Position numbers and translations under genes: made by a program
NCBI GenBank assembly: GCA_009787485.1
Contig: WQWP01000022.1
Location: 1 to 22,659, forward strand
Origin: Lentimicrobiaceae bacterium
GTDB taxonomy: Bacteria > Bacteroidota > Bacteroidia > Bacteroidales > WCHB1-69
Reading direction: 5' to 3'
Length of the DNA stretch: 22,659 nucleotides
Shown: one piece after another, positions 15,884-22,659 of the stretch
Position numbering within the stretch: position 1 is the stretch's first letter
Layout: each line of letters opens with the position of its first letter
Notes under the pieces: model-generated
Database searches by the model: none
Told to the model about the DNA's origin: nothing
Seen by the model: the letters and a program-made list of their open reading frames with translations, nothing else

Positions 15884-17368
15884 ATGCAAAAAACAAAAAC
15901 AACCACAGCCGTACTTATTTTTGTAAGTATTTTATTTGGAACCCTCTTAGCTTCTTCGGCTACTGTTAAATCATTTTCAGAAATTTATCCTGTTAGTCAC
16001 ACTTTTGTAGCGCTTGCAGAAAGCCCTGTACAAGCCAACCCCATTGATTTTACTTATGCTGCAGAAAAATCTGTAAACTCTGTAGTGCACGTGAAAACCA
16101 AGTCAAAAGTAATGCCTTCTCAGTCTCGTGGAGGCTACTCCGATCCTTTTTTTGATTTCTTTTTCGGAAGGCCACAACTGCCGCTGCAAGAAGAGGAAGA
16201 GCTGCAAGAGCGCCCCAGTGGCTCCGGTAGCGGCGTCATTTTATCGGCAGACGGATACATCGTTACCAACAACCATGTAGTTGAAAATGCTTCTTCCATT
16301 GAAGTAACGCTCAACGACAAACGTGCTTTCAAAGCAGAAGTAGTAGGCACTGACCCTTCTACCGACATTGCCTTGCTGAAAATTGATGCGACCGATTTAA
16401 CGCCCATGTCTTTCGGAAACTCCGATAATTTGAGAGTTGGAGAGTGGGTGCTGGCAGTAGGAAATCCGTTTAATCTGACTTCTACGGTCACTGCCGGAAT
16501 CGTAAGCGCTAAGGCAAGAAACATCAATATTTTAAGCGCCAACTTAAAGATCGAATCGTTTATTCAAACCGATGCTGCCGTAAACCCCGGAAACAGCGGC
16601 GGCGCCTTGGTAAACACAAGAGGAGAATTAGTAGGCATAAACACGGCAATCGCCTCACAAACAGGATCATTTTCCGGTTATTCATTTGCCGTTCCCGTTA
16701 GTATTGCCAGCAAAGTAGTCGCTGATTTAAAGGAATTTGGCGTGGTGCAACGTGCCATACTCGGCGTGCAATTGATAGATATTAACAATGAGTTTGCCAA
16801 AGAAAAGAAACTATCCACCTTGGAAGGTGTGTATATCGCCAAAGTAATGGAAAACAGTGCAGCTAAAATAGCAGGCATTAAAGAGGGAGATATAATCACC
16901 GCCATTGAAGGCATCAAAGTAAAATCAACGGCAGAGTTGCAAGAGCAGATAGGTCGCTATCGCCCGGGAGACATTATTCAAGTAACGGTGTTAAGAAATG
17001 ATAAAGAGCACAAGTTTCAGGTGGAGTTGCGCAACCTCTCCGGCAACACGGGTGTTGTAAAAGCTATTGATTTAGTGCAATTAGGCGCAAAATTCCAACC
17101 CATTAACGACAGCGCAAAACGCAAATTCGGTGTTGACGGCGGCTTGGAAGTAACTTCCGTTGAGAAATCCGGACGTTTGGCAAAAGCAGGTGTGCAAAAA
17201 GGCTATATTATCTTAAAAGCGAATAAAACCATCATAAATTTGGAAGAAGACCTGGCGAAAGTGTACGAGCAGGTTAAAAGCGATAATGATGATGATAAGG
17301 TGTTGTTGTTGACTGGAATATATCCGAGTGGGCAAGTGGTTTATTATGCGGTGGATTTGAATGAGTAA
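15884..17368 (+). CDS. degP: Do/DegP-family periplasmic serine endoprotease (HtrA)
   Basis: DegP/HtrA degrades or refolds misfolded envelope proteins. The 494 residues begin with a signal peptide (hydrophobic about 8-26). The trypsin-like protease domain has H131 in TNNHVV, D161 in DPSTDIALLKI and S238 in NPGNSGGAL, the complete triad. A PDZ domain follows at about 270-365 (AILGVQLIDIN, KIAGIKEGDIITAIEG) and a second at about 385-494 that is more divergent (LAKAGVQKGYIILKANK). A Phe- and Asp-rich segment DPFFDFFFG (87-95) and a Gln/Glu-rich linker precede the protease, as in other DegP family members. It is close to an envelope gene cluster (lolA, tamL) and has its own promoter-like box. The 3' end is followed by palindromes and a strong terminator. 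Confidence 0.95.
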   Translation: MQKTKTTTAVLIFVSILFGTLLASSATVKSFSEIYPVSHTFVALAESPVQANPIDFTYAAEKSVNSVVHVKTKSKVMPSQSRGGYSDPFFDFFFGRPQLPLQEEEELQERPSGSGSGVILSADGYIVTNNHVVENASSIEVTLNDKRAFKAEVVGTDPSTDIALLKIDATDLTPMSFGNSDNLRVGEWVLAVGNPFNLTSTVTAGIVSAKARNINILSANLKIESFIQTDAAVNPGNSGGALVNTRGELVGINTAIASQTGSFSGYSFAVPVSIASKVVADLKEFGVVQRAILGVQLIDINNEFAKEKKLSTLEGVYIAKVMENSAAKIAGIKEGDIITAIEGIKVKSTAELQEQIGRYRPGDIIQVTVLRNDKEHKFQVELRNLSGNTGVVKAIDLVQLGAKFQPINDSAKRKFGVDGGLEVTSVEKSGRLAKAGVQKGYIILKANKTIINLEEDLAKVYEQVKSDNDDDKVLLLTGIYPSGQVVYYAVDLNE

Positions 17369-17371
17369 AGA

Positions 17372-17397
17372 ATTGCCGTCAGTTTTAACTGACGGAA
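17372..17397. repeat. Palindromic element, second copy of the one inside the oxidoreductase gene
   Basis: The palindrome CCGTCAGTTTTAACTGACGG at 17376-17395 and its flanks (ATTG before, AA after) are identical to 3561-3586, a 26-bp match. It begins just after the degP stop codon. The perfect 9-bp arms with a TT centre would form a hairpin. Confidence 0.85.
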
Positions 17398-17412
17398 CAA
17401 ATAGGGAACAAA

Positions 17413-17460
17413 AAAAGGCTTTAGCCAAAAATCATTATTAATTTTTGGCTAAAGCCTTTT
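17413..17460. terminator. Strong bidirectional terminator-like hairpin after degP
   Basis: The arms AAAAGGCTTTAGCCAAAAAT (17413-17432) and ATTTTTGGCTAAAGCCTTTT (17441-17460) are perfect 20-bp complements around CATTATTA. A-rich DNA precedes it and T-rich DNA follows, so a U-tract forms on both strands. It separates degP (plus) from the convergent GNAT gene (minus). Confidence 0.8.
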
Positions 17461-17482
17461 CATTTTATCCTTTCCTTTCTAT

Positions 17483-17520
17483 CCGTCGGCTGAAGCCGAC
17501 GGCAATGAGAGCCGACGGCA
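17483..17520. repeat. Variant of the palindromic element with compensatory stem changes
   Basis: CCGTCGGCTGAAGCCGACGG (17483-17502) has 9-bp perfect arms and a 2-nt centre, the same geometry as the 3565 and 17376 elements. Read on the minus strand its flank is CTCATTG and the stem begins CCGTC, as at 3565. An 11-bp part of its right arm, AGCCGACGGCA, is repeated at 17510-17520. Confidence 0.75.
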
Positions 17521-17558
17521 GCGTTTATTGCAACAAAAGTAAGGTTTGCCTTGTTCCC

Positions 17559-17600
17559 CTAATTCCTAATTCCTAATTCCTAATTCTTAATTCCTAATTC
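17559..17600. repeat. Heptamer tandem repeat, CTAATTC x 6
   Basis: Six direct copies of the 7-bp unit CTAATTC run from 17559 to 17600; the fifth has a T for the first C. It ends a few bases before the stop codon of the convergent GNAT gene (17606). It is close to two palindromes, as is the heptamer tract at 3512-3607. Confidence 0.85.
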
Positions 17601-17605
17601 TCAAC

Positions 17606-18424
17606 CTATTCCATCGCAAAAGCAAAATACCCGTTTTTCGGCATATTTTCCAAAGATTTACACCACCTTATTTGCCCACAGCAAAACTCATTACCTTGCA
17701 GGCGTATATTAACAGTTTCAAAATCAGGAAGATGTTCAATTAGTAAGCGCGCTACTTGCTCATGGGGCATGTCGCCTAATAATTCATCTACTATAATATT
17801 GTTAAACCAGGTTTTATAAGCAAAAATGGTGTTTCCAAATTCGCATAATTGTACTTCTTTTTCATTAATAAATCGGAAAAAATCTTCATTCCAATTTATA
17901 AAACATTTTTTTTCAAGTTTTTGAGTTCTTTTTTGGTGATAGGTTTCGGGAGAGATGAAATTGAGAGGAGATAACGGAATAGATTCATCAGCAAGAAGTT
18001 TTTCTTTGTAGTACCAGAAATGATCTCGGTGGAAGAACTCTTCAAATCCTAATTTCCGGTAGTAGTCTGCTAAATATGGCTTGGCGGGGTGCAGGAAAAT
18101 ACCGGCTATGTTTTCGTTGCAGGCATCATTGTAAATGGTGGATAGGAGGGATTGCATGATGCCTTGGTTTTGGTGTTGCGGGTGGGTGGCGCAGGCGTAG
18201 AGGTACTTTAACTTCCCTTCCCCACAATGACGAGGGAGGGCCAGAGTAGCAGGCAATGCAAATGCCATTGACACAATTTTACTGTTTCTTTCACAAACAT
18301 AGCAAGTTGTGATGCCAAAATGTGTAATAAAACGGTTTATATAATCATCCGCGTCGCCGAAAACTTCTTCCCAAAGGGATTTAATTTTAAAAATATCAGC
18401 AGAATTAGCTTTTCGATAGTTCAT
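17606..18424 (-). CDS. GNAT-family N-acetyltransferase
   Basis: From ATG 18424 the protein has 272 residues. An upstream ATG at 18463 is open but adds a non-family leader. The N-terminal half is a GNAT fold: NYRKANSADIFKIKSLWEEVF, then IVSMAFALPA, and acetyl-CoA motif A in YLYACATHPQHQNQGIMQSLL (about 74-94), with QNQGIM in the Q/RxxGxG/A position. YYRKLGFEEFF at about 135 is the motif B helix. The C-terminal half (about 160-272) resembles the second domain found in Eis-like GNATs, but weakly. The acyl acceptor is unknown. An extra LPRHCGEGK segment at residues 63-71 coincides with an imperfect inverted repeat in the DNA. Confidence 0.8.
   Translation of the reverse strand: MNYRKANSADIFKIKSLWEEVFGDADDYINRFITHFGITTCYVCERNSKIVSMAFALPATLALPRHCGEGKLKYLYACATHPQHQNQGIMQSLLSTIYNDACNENIAGIFLHPAKPYLADYYRKLGFEEFFHRDHFWYYKEKLLADESIPLSPLNFISPETYHQKRTQKLEKKCFINWNEDFFRFINEKEVQLCEFGNTIFAYKTWFNNIIVDELLGDMPHEQVARLLIEHLPDFETVNIRLQGNEFCCGQIRWCKSLENMPKNGYFAFAME
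18211..18241. repeat. Imperfect inverted repeat inside the GNAT gene
   Basis: CCCTTCC (18215-18221) and GGGAGGG (18234-18240) pair with one G-T mismatch around CCACAATGACGA. On the minus strand it encodes PRHCGEGK, a peptide type that I associate with translated interspersed repeats. The insertion sits between the IVSMAFALPA strand and motif A, where related proteins are shorter, from memory. Confidence 0.35.
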
Positions 18425-18463
18425 TAAATCTATAAATTTTAAATTTAAAACATTGAATTTCAC

Positions 18464-18499
18464 CCACTTAATCTTCCGCCAGGGGTGGAGGCCTTAAAC
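18464..18499. other. Intergenic spacer with a degenerate hairpin between the DUF4292 and GNAT genes
   Basis: The sequence CTTCCGCC-AGGG-TGGAGG (about 18474-18491) forms an imperfect GC-rich hairpin in the spacer between the DUF4292 stop and the GNAT upstream region. It is shorter and less perfect than the others and may be a decayed palindromic repeat or a weak terminator. Confidence 0.25.
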
Positions 18500-19081
18500 T
18501 CAATCTTCCTCCCAAAACCTAATCGCTGTGAAGTTCTTTGGCACAGTGGCGCTGACTTTAGGAATTTCGTTAAAGGTTACTTTTTTTATCTCTAATTTTA
18601 GTTTAATTGGGTAATATTCATGCTCCAAGATTAGTGTATTGAAAAATGAGAGTTCATTTCTTTCATAAGAAAGTAACAATTCTTCCGGCAAGGTAATCGG
18701 GAAATTATTGAAAATGGCTTGAAGGGTGTAGAAATCAATATCAACGTCTATTAATTGTTCCAAAAAAGTGTAATCTCCATCGTAATAGTTTTTTTGTAGT
18801 TTGTTAATAAACAGAATATTATCTGGTGTTAGCAAAATTCTACCGGCTTCAATTCCTACGTTCAACTGCATATATAAAAAACTGTCAATTATATTCACCA
18901 AATTAAATTGACCGCTGAAAATTTGTTCATCAATTTCAATCGTTGCAGCCCCTTTGTAATGAATTGAAGCATAAGAAAATGTAGAATCTATGGTGGAGAT
19001 AGAATCGGTGGTTTGTGCCATAGAGAAATGGGCGGCAAAAACCAAAATAAAAAAACAGAAGATGAGTTTAAAATATTTCAT
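18500..19081 (-). CDS. DUF4292 family exported protein (LolB-like fold)
   Basis: The 193-residue protein has a signal peptide ending near FSMAQ with no lipobox cysteine. The middle region matches what I remember of DUF4292: YMQLNVGIEAGRILLTPDNILFINKLQKNYYDGDYTFLEQLI in consecutive β-strands, followed by the DFYTLQAIFNN helix and a C-terminal EIPKVSATVPKNFTAIRF. DUF4292 proteins are confined mostly to Bacteroidota and are thought to have a LolB-like lipoprotein-binding fold; their function is not established. Most members are lipoproteins, so the missing lipobox is unusual. Its ATG shares one base with the upstream DUF4197 stop (TAATG), indicating translational coupling. Confidence 0.75.
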   Translation of the reverse strand: MKYFKLIFCFFILVFAAHFSMAQTTDSISTIDSTFSYASIHYKGAATIEIDEQIFSGQFNLVNIIDSFLYMQLNVGIEAGRILLTPDNILFINKLQKNYYDGDYTFLEQLIDVDIDFYTLQAIFNNFPITLPEELLLSYERNELSFFNTLILEHEYYPIKLKLEIKKVTFNEIPKVSATVPKNFTAIRFWEED

Positions 19082-19803
19082 TATAAAGTTGCAAACACTT
19101 TATATAACAATCCGTTAGTGGGGCCTCGCAGTTCGGGATTTTTTCTGATTTCCTCTTCCGCGAGCGCCATTCTTTTAAAAAAACTGCTTGTCATTTGTTG
19201 CGTAGCGGGAGTTAAAATATCTATAGAAGAATAGATTCCGGTTTTTTCATGGTAGATTTCCTGCAATTCATTCCATTTTGTAATTATATTCAAATCATTA
19301 AATTTTTCTATAAGTATAGAGGATACGAGCGCAGAATTAAACGCCCATTGCCTCGTCTCTTTTACATAATTTGTAATGGCATTATTTCCACCGCGTAAGA
19401 CTAAATTCGGATTTGGAAAAGTCATCTCTTTGACAACAGGATCCCAAAATCGCTTTATATTGTTTCCGCATAGCTCTGCAGCTCTGTTCATATCAAAAAT
19501 CAATGCGCTGATAGTTTCGCCATAGTCATATTTTTCAAGCGTATCCACTATTGCTTTTGCAGCTGTGGGCAGTTCTATTCGATAAGCGCCGTTTTCGAAG
19601 TGATAAAATCCGTACATTTCATTAATCGTATCCACCACACAGAGTAGGTTTAAAGTAGTATCAATGGTGAGATTAATGCAATCTCTTAATGCTGTGGAAG
19701 TTTCATCATGGGTAAAAAGTTGCTCTTCAAATTCGCTGTTGTCAATACAAGAAAAAAAGATGGCGATCATGGCTAATAATGACAGATAAATATGCTTTTT
19801 CAT
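19081..19803 (-). CDS. DUF4197 family lipoprotein
   Basis: The 240-residue protein begins with a signal ending IFFSC, with C19 as the likely lipidated residue, followed by IDNSEFEE. Acidic residues just after the cysteine resemble the lipoprotein export signal seen in Bacteroidota surface lipoproteins. The rest fits DUF4197: FENGAYRIELPTAAKAIVDTLEKYDYG, LIFDMNRAAELCGNN, KEMTFPNPNLVLRGGNNAITNYVKETR, DILTPATQQMTSSFFKRMALAEEEIRKNPELR, and the ending TNGLLYKVF. DUF4197 has no established function. It overlaps the downstream DUF4292 gene by one base, and both are envelope proteins, so a shared role is plausible. The promoter region faces birA in divergent orientation. Confidence 0.8.
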   Translation of the reverse strand: MKKHIYLSLLAMIAIFFSCIDNSEFEEQLFTHDETSTALRDCINLTIDTTLNLLCVVDTINEMYGFYHFENGAYRIELPTAAKAIVDTLEKYDYGETISALIFDMNRAAELCGNNIKRFWDPVVKEMTFPNPNLVLRGGNNAITNYVKETRQWAFNSALVSSILIEKFNDLNIITKWNELQEIYHEKTGIYSSIDILTPATQQMTSSFFKRMALAEEEIRKNPELRGPTNGLLYKVFATL

Positions 19804-19862
19804 AAAACTGAATAATTAATGCGCGAATTAACATGAATTTTTTAGAAAAATCTGTTTTTTCT

Positions 19863-19870
19863 TATTTTTG
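19863..19870 (+). promoter_or_regulatory. Putative -7 promoter box for birA-yitT
   Basis: TATTTTTG exactly matches TAnnTTTG, 23 bp upstream of the birA ATG at 19894. No clear -33 TTG was found at the normal distance; the upstream stretch is T-rich. Assigned by consensus and position. Confidence 0.5.
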
Positions 19871-19893
19871 CCCCCCAAAACCTGTGAATTAAT

Positions 19894-20517
19894 ATGCACC
19901 CTTGTCATTTTGTGGAAACTACAGATTCTACGAATTTATTACTTAATGAAATTGCAGAAGATGCTAAAAAAACCGTCACTTTTTTGCCGGATTTTTTATG
20001 CGTGGCTACCAATTTTCAAACGGCAGGAAAAGGACAAGGCAGCAAAATCTGGCAGAGCGAAAAGGGGAAGAATATTTTAGCAAGTTTTTACTTTCAACCT
20101 TTAATTTTGCCTCCTCAACAAATTTATTTCAATTATTTTTTTGCGTTAACCATTCGAAAAGTTATATCGTTGTATGCTAACAATGTAAAAATAAAAAAGC
20201 CTAACGATATTTATGTTGGAGATGAAAAAATTGCCGGCATTTTAATAGAGCATCACATTCAGGGAGAAAAATTGAACTACTCTATTGCCGGTATAGGAAT
20301 AAACGTCAATCAGATACAATTTGATGAGGCGCTTACGAATCCTACTTCGTTGAAATTGCTTACCGGAAGAGAATTTAACAGAGAAACTATTTTAGAAGAG
20401 ATTGTACAGGTAGGAGAGGAGTATTATAATAAATTGCAAAACAGTGCATTCACGGAATTAGAAACAGAATATGAATTGTATGTCAAGTATGTTAAAATCG
20501 AAGAAAAACCTGATTAA
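19894..20517 (+). CDS. birA: Biotin-[acetyl-CoA carboxylase] ligase BirA, short form without N-terminal HTH
   Basis: BirA activates biotin to biotinoyl-AMP and attaches it to a lysine of the biotin carboxyl carrier protein. The 207 residues contain the catalytic domain: TTDSTN (9-14), the biotinoyl-AMP loop as GKGQGS (45-50, the GRGRxG variant), KKPND (101-105), the catalytic-lysine motif EKIAGILIE with K112, and GIGINVN (133-139). There is no DNA-binding domain, so it should not act as repressor. The C-terminal SH3-like domain of about 45 residues is also missing: the protein ends soon after ELETEYELYVKYV, where homologues continue. The frame ends in TAA at 20515-20517, inside the next gene. 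Confidence 0.88.
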   Translation: MHPCHFVETTDSTNLLLNEIAEDAKKTVTFLPDFLCVATNFQTAGKGQGSKIWQSEKGKNILASFYFQPLILPPQQIYFNYFFALTIRKVISLYANNVKIKKPNDIYVGDEKIAGILIEHHIQGEKLNYSIAGIGINVNQIQFDEALTNPTSLKLLTGREFNRETILEEIVQVGEEYYNKLQNSAFTELETEYELYVKYVKIEEKPD

Positions 20518-21397
20518 GGATTACTGTACCATTATCATCGGCACGTTTATTATGGCAGTGGGCATTGTGGTGTTTATAGCTCCTCTAAAATTGGCGCCCG
20601 GCGGCGTTTACGGAGTTGCCATTATTATGCACCATTTAGTTGGATGGCGTATAGGTTTAACGGGTATTGCTTTGGAAATCCCTCTTTTGTTGCTGGGTAT
20701 CTGGTTGCTGGATGCAAAATTTGGTGCCAAAACCATTGTGGGTATTATTTCATTAGCCGGTTTTATTTCATTATTGGAGTTTGTTTATGGATACGATCCG
20801 CTCATTGCTTTGCCCGGTAATCCTGCTATTGCCGACCCAACCGCCAATTTCATCATCGCTCTTTTTGGCGGAGTAATTGTGGGCGTAGGGTTGGGGCTTG
20901 TTTTTAGGATGCGCGCTACTTCCGGCGGCACCGACATTGTGGCGATGATAATCGCAAAATATTTCAAACATATTCCGCTGGGCACCCTGCTTATAATTGT
21001 GGATTCGGTGGTTGTGCTGCTGGCTTTGGTGGTTTTTGAAAGCTGGACAATTCCGCTCTATTCATGGCTTGTGATTTATGTAACCGGTTTTACAATTGAT
21101 AAGATTATTTCGGGTTTCAACAGGCGAAAAGCGCTATTTATCATCTCTAATCATCATGAAAAAATTAAAGATTTGATTATTAAAGAAATGGATCGAGGAG
21201 GAACTTTCTTCAAAGGATCCGGCATGTTCCACGAGGCAGAAAAGAAGATCATTTTTACCACTATTACCAAAAAAGAGTTGCCCGGGCTTTTGTATCGTGT
21301 TCATGAAATAGATGCCGATGCGTTTATCTCTATATTGGACGCTACGGATGTGCTGGGGGAAGGGTTTAATTCGTTGCGGGAACGGGCGTTGAGGTAA
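20489..21397 (+). CDS. YitT family membrane protein (DUF161 + DUF2179)
   Basis: From ATG 20489 the protein has 302 residues; ATGs at 20471 and 20480 are also in frame. The N-terminal half has about five transmembrane segments (VGIVVFIAPLKLAPGG, LGIWLL, a glycine-rich GGVIVGVGLGLVF and others), with the family motif RATSGGTDI. The cytoplasmic C-terminal DUF2179 domain carries DRGGTFFKGSGMF, KIIFTTITKKEL and VLGEGF. The function of YitT proteins is not firmly known. The start lies within the birA 3' end (overlap about 29 bp from 20489), implying coupled translation. The 3' end overlaps the convergent hipA-like gene by 32 bp. Confidence 0.88.
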   Translation: MLKSKKNLIKDYCTIIIGTFIMAVGIVVFIAPLKLAPGGVYGVAIIMHHLVGWRIGLTGIALEIPLLLLGIWLLDAKFGAKTIVGIISLAGFISLLEFVYGYDPLIALPGNPAIADPTANFIIALFGGVIVGVGLGLVFRMRATSGGTDIVAMIIAKYFKHIPLGTLLIIVDSVVVLLALVVFESWTIPLYSWLVIYVTGFTIDKIISGFNRRKALFIISNHHEKIKDLIIKEMDRGGTFFKGSGMFHEAEKKIIFTTITKKELPGLLYRVHEIDADAFISILDATDVLGEGFNSLRERALR

Positions 21398-22445
21398 TTA
21401 TCTCACTTACCCGCTGTTTGCTCAACCCCACTTTTTCAGCCACTACCATCATATCGCTGGTCGTTGGCTCGCCGCTGTTGTTTACAGTTGTGGTGTGAAA
21501 TCCATTAAAACCGCTGCTCGGCAACAGGTCGTAGGCAGGAGCCAATTTCCATTCATTACCAATCAGTTGGAACGAAAAGTTTTTTGCATGGTCGTCACGG
21601 TTTTTGATGGCAACGTTAAATACCATCAGCCTGAAAAGTGCGTAAACTTCTTCCATATCTTTGGTTAGGATATGGCATAATTTCAGTAAGTCCAAATAAT
21701 CGAGGCACGGTAAACGATAATCGGCATTTAATAATCCTGCTGCGCTTACGGTGTGAATTTTCCCCTCAGGCGTTCGGTCAAATCGCTCTACCGCAAAATA
21801 TTTCCCTTCAAGCAGTTGGGTTTCCGGCATTATAATACCGCACTTTTTTGCTAACAGCGCGTGTTCATATTCTATTTGTCCGATATTTTCGGGGTCGTTG
21901 TTTGCACGAAATTTAACGAGCCACTCTTTCCCGTCAATATTCACAAATACTTTTGGGCGAATACCGCCCGCCGATCCGCCATATTGGTATAATTTATCTA
22001 ATGATTCTCCTTGATAATCAGTGGTTAGGATTTTTTGAGTTTCGGAAGCGAGATGGTCAAAATCAAGGATTTCGTTTGCCGGAAATATACTGTAATCGGG
22101 GCGGTATTCCAATGCTCCCCGTCCGCAACTGCCCACTAACGCCAGCCTTTGAAGCAGGGTGAGTTTGGCGGGGTCAATATCTTTGCTTTTCAGGTACCTG
22201 TCAAGAATGAGGCTGCCCCAGCCATCGGGCAAACTGTCGGCAAATACGCCAAACCCTCCGGTAAAAGGAGTACGTTTTGCAACAAATACTTCGTTTTTAA
22301 GCGGAAGATGAAACGGTGAAACAGACGTTCCCAATTCGAGCCATGCAGAGTCGTATTCAAATGCGCAAAGCGCATCGGGAGTTAAAGCAATACGCCCTAT
22401 TTTGACGCCATTCATCCAAACTTCAATTACATTTACTCTATTCAT
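21366..22445 (-). CDS. hipA: HipA-like serine/threonine kinase, toxin of a HipBA module
   Basis: HipA kinases phosphorylate targets such as glutamyl-tRNA synthetase and cause dormancy; HipB neutralises them. The 359 residues have FADSLPDGWG (68-77), a Gly-rich loop GGSAGGIRPK (156-165, equivalent to the loop with the autophosphorylated Ser in E. coli HipA), the ATP lysine K178 in EWLVKF, ERFDR (220-224), the catalytic loop NRDDHAKNFSF (D284 aligned with the catalytic Asp) and the metal-binding D306 in LAPAYDLLPS. All kinase elements are intact. It is shorter than E. coli HipA (440), and the short helical C-terminal lobe fits compact HipA-like kinases. The HipB-like gene overlaps it by 8 bp. 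Confidence 0.88.
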   Translation of the reverse strand: MNRVNVIEVWMNGVKIGRIALTPDALCAFEYDSAWLELGTSVSPFHLPLKNEVFVAKRTPFTGGFGVFADSLPDGWGSLILDRYLKSKDIDPAKLTLLQRLALVGSCGRGALEYRPDYSIFPANEILDFDHLASETQKILTTDYQGESLDKLYQYGGSAGGIRPKVFVNIDGKEWLVKFRANNDPENIGQIEYEHALLAKKCGIIMPETQLLEGKYFAVERFDRTPEGKIHTVSAAGLLNADYRLPCLDYLDLLKLCHILTKDMEEVYALFRLMVFNVAIKNRDDHAKNFSFQLIGNEWKLAPAYDLLPSSGFNGFHTTTVNNSGEPTTSDMMVVAEKVGLSKQRVSEIITSTPVPATN

Positions 22446-22659
22446 TTCTTGTTCCTCGCTTTCTTTTCTTTATCTCTTTTATTTTTAACAATTCATCTAA
22501 ACTTTGGTATGATTTTTTAACAAACAATTCGGTGAAGCCGTCCAGCTCATCCAAAGCAATGGCACACAGTACAAGATTTCGAAGTGTAATTTCACCTGTT
22601 TGTTCAAACTTGCGATAGGCGTCGTATCCCATGCCGGCGCGTTTAACAAAAGCCTTTTG
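22438..22659 (-). CDS. HipB-like HTH antitoxin/repressor, N-terminus cut by the window edge
   Basis: The frame is open to the right edge; the visible 73 residues read QKAFVKRAGMGYDAYRKFEQ then TGEITLRNLVLCAIALDELDGFTELF. This is the second half of an XRE-type helix-turn-helix, with YDAYRKFEQTGE as the recognition helix region, followed by a basic tail (KIKEIKKRKRGTRNE). The ATG at 22632 is internal to the HTH, so the true start lies beyond the window. In HipBA modules HipB precedes and represses hipBA. The 8-bp overlap with the hipA-like gene fits that arrangement. Confidence 0.8.
   Translation of the reverse strand, partial: QKAFVKRAGMGYDAYRKFEQTGEITLRNLVLCAIALDELDGFTELFVKKSYQSLDELLKIKEIKKRKRGTRNE

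Noticed and set aside
1..22659. tRNA, rRNA, riboswitch or phage attachment site
   Set aside because: No recognisable tRNA, rRNA or riboswitch motif was found by eye, and no integrase gene is present. A covariance search would be needed to exclude small RNAs.

Overview
The window looks like a chromosomal segment of a Bacteroidota bacterium, probably from the Chitinophagales/Saprospirales/Sphingobacteriales range. Supporting signs are AT-rich DNA, near-absence of Shine-Dalgarno sequences, several TAnnTTTG-type -7 promoter boxes, and characteristic families: a TamL-type lipoprotein Omp85, a DUF4292 protein, a DUF4197 lipoprotein, a stand-alone BirA and a RecD/Dda-like helicase. No rRNA, tRNA, CRISPR array, integrase or transposase gene was seen.

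Layout. (1) 1-804, minus strand: a small accessory operon of HEPN protein, MNT nucleotidyltransferase and the start of a class I SAM methyltransferase that leaves the window. (2) 895-2280, plus: an archaeal-type GatD (asparaginase-like amidotransferase subunit) without a GatE nearby. (3) 2298-6005, minus: a 1235-residue fusion of a [2Fe-2S] ferredoxin, a GltD-like flavoprotein, 4Fe-4S ferredoxin motifs and a molybdopterin-oxidoreductase-like tail that seems to have lost its metal ligands. (4) 6175-7422, plus: queA. (5) 10927 down to 7395, minus: adk, then a lipoprotein alpha/beta-hydrolase, then a membrane-anchored SGNH hydrolase. (6) 11033-17368, plus: lolA, tamL, a RecD/Dda-like helicase overlapping tamL, and degP/htrA. 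(7) 19803 down to 17606, minus: DUF4197 lipoprotein, DUF4292 protein, GNAT acetyltransferase. (8) 19894-21397, plus: a short BirA overlapping a YitT-family membrane protein. (9) 22659 down to 21366, minus: a HipB-like regulator (cut by the window end) and a HipA-like kinase.

Cell-envelope work is over-represented: LolA (lipoprotein chaperone), TamL (outer-membrane assembly), DegP (periplasmic protease), DUF4292 (thought to be LolB-like) and two exported hydrolases. Two toxin-antitoxin-like modules (HEPN/MNT and HipBA) sit at the two ends.

The most interesting signal is a set of small palindromic and heptamer-tandem repeats. Several lie between genes as hairpins. Others sit in frame inside conserved genes (the oxidoreductase twice, queA, the GNAT gene), where they encode short repeat-like peptides without breaking the protein. 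One supplies the stop codon of the helicase. Two palindrome variants share flanks and differ by compensatory stem changes. This resembles the in-frame palindromic elements known from Rickettsia, here in a Bacteroidota-like genome, and is my main candidate for an undescribed system.
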